From Opisthocomus hoazin (Eukaryota; Chordata; Aves; Opisthocomiformes; Opisthocomidae): DNA of 64,000 bases. The position numbers and the translations under genes are program-made. Each line of letters begins with the position of its first letter. Within the stretch, counting starts at the first letter, position 1. This document shows, one piece after another, positions 62,601 through 64,000 of the stretch. The DNA lies in the NCBI RefSeq assembly GCF_030867145.1, contig NC_134428.1, forward strand, positions 19,819,537 through 19,883,536, read 5' to 3'. The notes beneath the pieces were generated by a model, which was not told the DNA's origin, did no database searches, and saw only the letters and a list, made by a program, of their open reading frames with translations.

Positions 62601-64000
62601 AGGCAAGGTGGGGTGAAAACAGATCACACTTCTGCGGTGAGTTTCAAGTTCATCCATGATAACTTCAACAGTTTCTCCATCACCTATTTTATTGCAATAA
62701 GCAGCAGAACGTGGCCAATGGACTGCAGCCAGCCAGAGCTGCTCTGAATACACAGATACTCTGTATTTATGGTATAGCAACACAATCATCACAAAACGGG
62801 ATGAGAAGTCCTTCCCGGGGCTGAGCTGTCACCAGTGCAGTGACCTGGTCAGACGCTGCTGATGAGCATGCTTGGACACCAGAATTTCACCCAGATTTCA
62901 CCTGTTTAACGCCAGCAGTTTGTACACGGGGCCCTGCTTACAACCAGCCCTGGTATTTCCAGCTGGTTTGGCCCTAAGCACTAACCACAAGGTAGAGCTC
63001 AGAGAAGCTCCATATTTATTCTTTCCGGCATATCATAGTGCCCCATTAAGCAAGGACAAAAGACTTCCTTATGTAATAGGGATACTATTTGTTATTTTTA
63101 ACCGTACGGCAGCCAGGATTTGTGCCAGGTGGCATTTTGCCTTAACCAGGCAACTTCAGGAGGTTACATTCCTGAACATCATCCTTGCCCTTGGGTATGT
63201 TTGACGCCCATAGATGGCTTCTTGGCTGCCTGTCGTCGCGTCTATCCGCCAGCATGTATTTGTGACAGCTCACAGAAATATCAGTCTTATTTAGCAAGGT
63301 AAATCAGGGCGCTGGTCAGTCATTTCCAGGATCCTGCAAGAGCTTCCGCTTCTAATAAAGGGTACTATCTTTGTGAAATCCATAAAGCCTATTTACACAT
63401 ATCTATGCTACCAGAGAAACACTATAGCTGTAGCTTCAGCTTTCAGTATGACAACATAGCTTTAAAACAGTTTGTTTAGTCAAATTAAGCCCATAGAAAG
63501 CAGACAAATAAAATGGTTGCAACTCTCAGCAGCCCAAGACTGAAAACAGGCAGCCAGGCCAAGGAAGGCATCAAGCTGTGGGCTGAGCATCCTGAGCAGC
63601 CGAGAGCCTGCAGCCTCACGTCTCGGAGCACTCCGCGGGCAAACGCTGCCACTCACTTCGTAAATTCCGTCAGCAGCATCACTGTACCAGATTTGGGCAA
63701 TTTCATGGAGCTTAAGAAAGCCTGCCTGGTACAAAGGATGCTGCCAAAGCCTGTTGTACCTCTAGACCAGTACTGGGAAACAGTGTCAACATCCTTCTTT
63801 GGGTCCAGTGATGAGTTTCACAGTGCCATAGCTAAGTCTAGCTATTTATAAGGAAATGAGAGTGACAGACCCTGTGTCCCATGGCTTACAACTTTACACA
63901 ATACGCGTGGGACCATGAGGAGAACAGATGTAAGCTGTCACAGCAAAAGGCTACGTGGTATTTCCATTAGAAGCAAACCTTCTTTGAAAAATCTGAGTAA
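53623..64000. other. Right flank, no gene recognised
   Basis: About 10.4 kb without a recognisable exon. By human synteny C7orf50 should lie on this side and has very long introns, so part may be intronic, but none of its exons was seen. A possible old interspersed repeat lies at 59590-59885 (see findings). Open frames at 54075-54935, 58437-59145 and 63513-63851 overlap others on both strands and have no family features. Confidence 0.5.

Noticed and set aside
53623-64000. C7orf50 or MIR339, expected by human synteny
   Set aside because: I saw no C7orf50 exon and no sequence like the mature miRNA as I remember it.
1-64000. CRISPR arrays, operons, tRNA or rRNA genes
   Set aside because: The DNA is vertebrate; no regularly spaced repeats, tRNA cloverleaf or rRNA sequence was noticed.

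Overview
The window is eukaryotic nuclear DNA, almost certainly from a bird. Genes are split by GT-AG introns. There are CR1-type retroposon tails ending in the typical ATTCTATG-like 3' repeats, an ERVL-like solo LTR of a kind common in neoavian birds, and long gene-poor non-coding tracts. COX19 next to CYP2W-type P450 genes matches the arrangement I recall at human 7p22 (COX19 on the minus strand beside CYP2W1 on the plus strand). A CYP2K-like gene sits in the same cluster; this subfamily is known from fish and other non-mammals.

Layout: 1-3860 holds nothing I can name. COX19 (minus, 3 exons, 93 aa) occupies 5415-6492, and a CpG island covers its 5' half and promoter (about 5985-7330). After a 6 kb gene-free tract come three complete nine-exon CYP2-family genes: gene 1 (plus, 13704-21070, 501 aa, CYP2K-like), gene 2 (plus, 25933-36272, 500 aa, CYP2W-like) and gene 3 (minus, 40465-50100, 493 aa, CYP2W-like). 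Genes 1 and 2 are head-to-tail; genes 2 and 3 are tail-to-tail. All three have open frames, consistent splice phases (0,1,1,0,0,1,0,1) and every P450 signature, so none looks like a pseudogene. From 50100 to the end I find no gene, only a solo LTR and possible old repeats.

The three P450s are predicted ER-anchored haem monooxygenases that arose by local duplication, with one inversion. Both CYP2W-like copies keep an Asn-X-Thr site at the position of the reported glycosylation site of human CYP2W1, while the CYP2K-like copy does not. COX19 is functionally unrelated (copper delivery to cytochrome c oxidase) and only marks synteny.

The least explained structures are a near-perfect 42-bp inverted repeat in intron 1 of gene 3, a 93-bp in-frame stop-free intron in gene 2, a GC-AG intron in COX19, a decayed LINE endonuclease fragment upstream of gene 2, and an unidentified protein-like reading frame near 1465-1703. 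I did not find a wholly new biological system.
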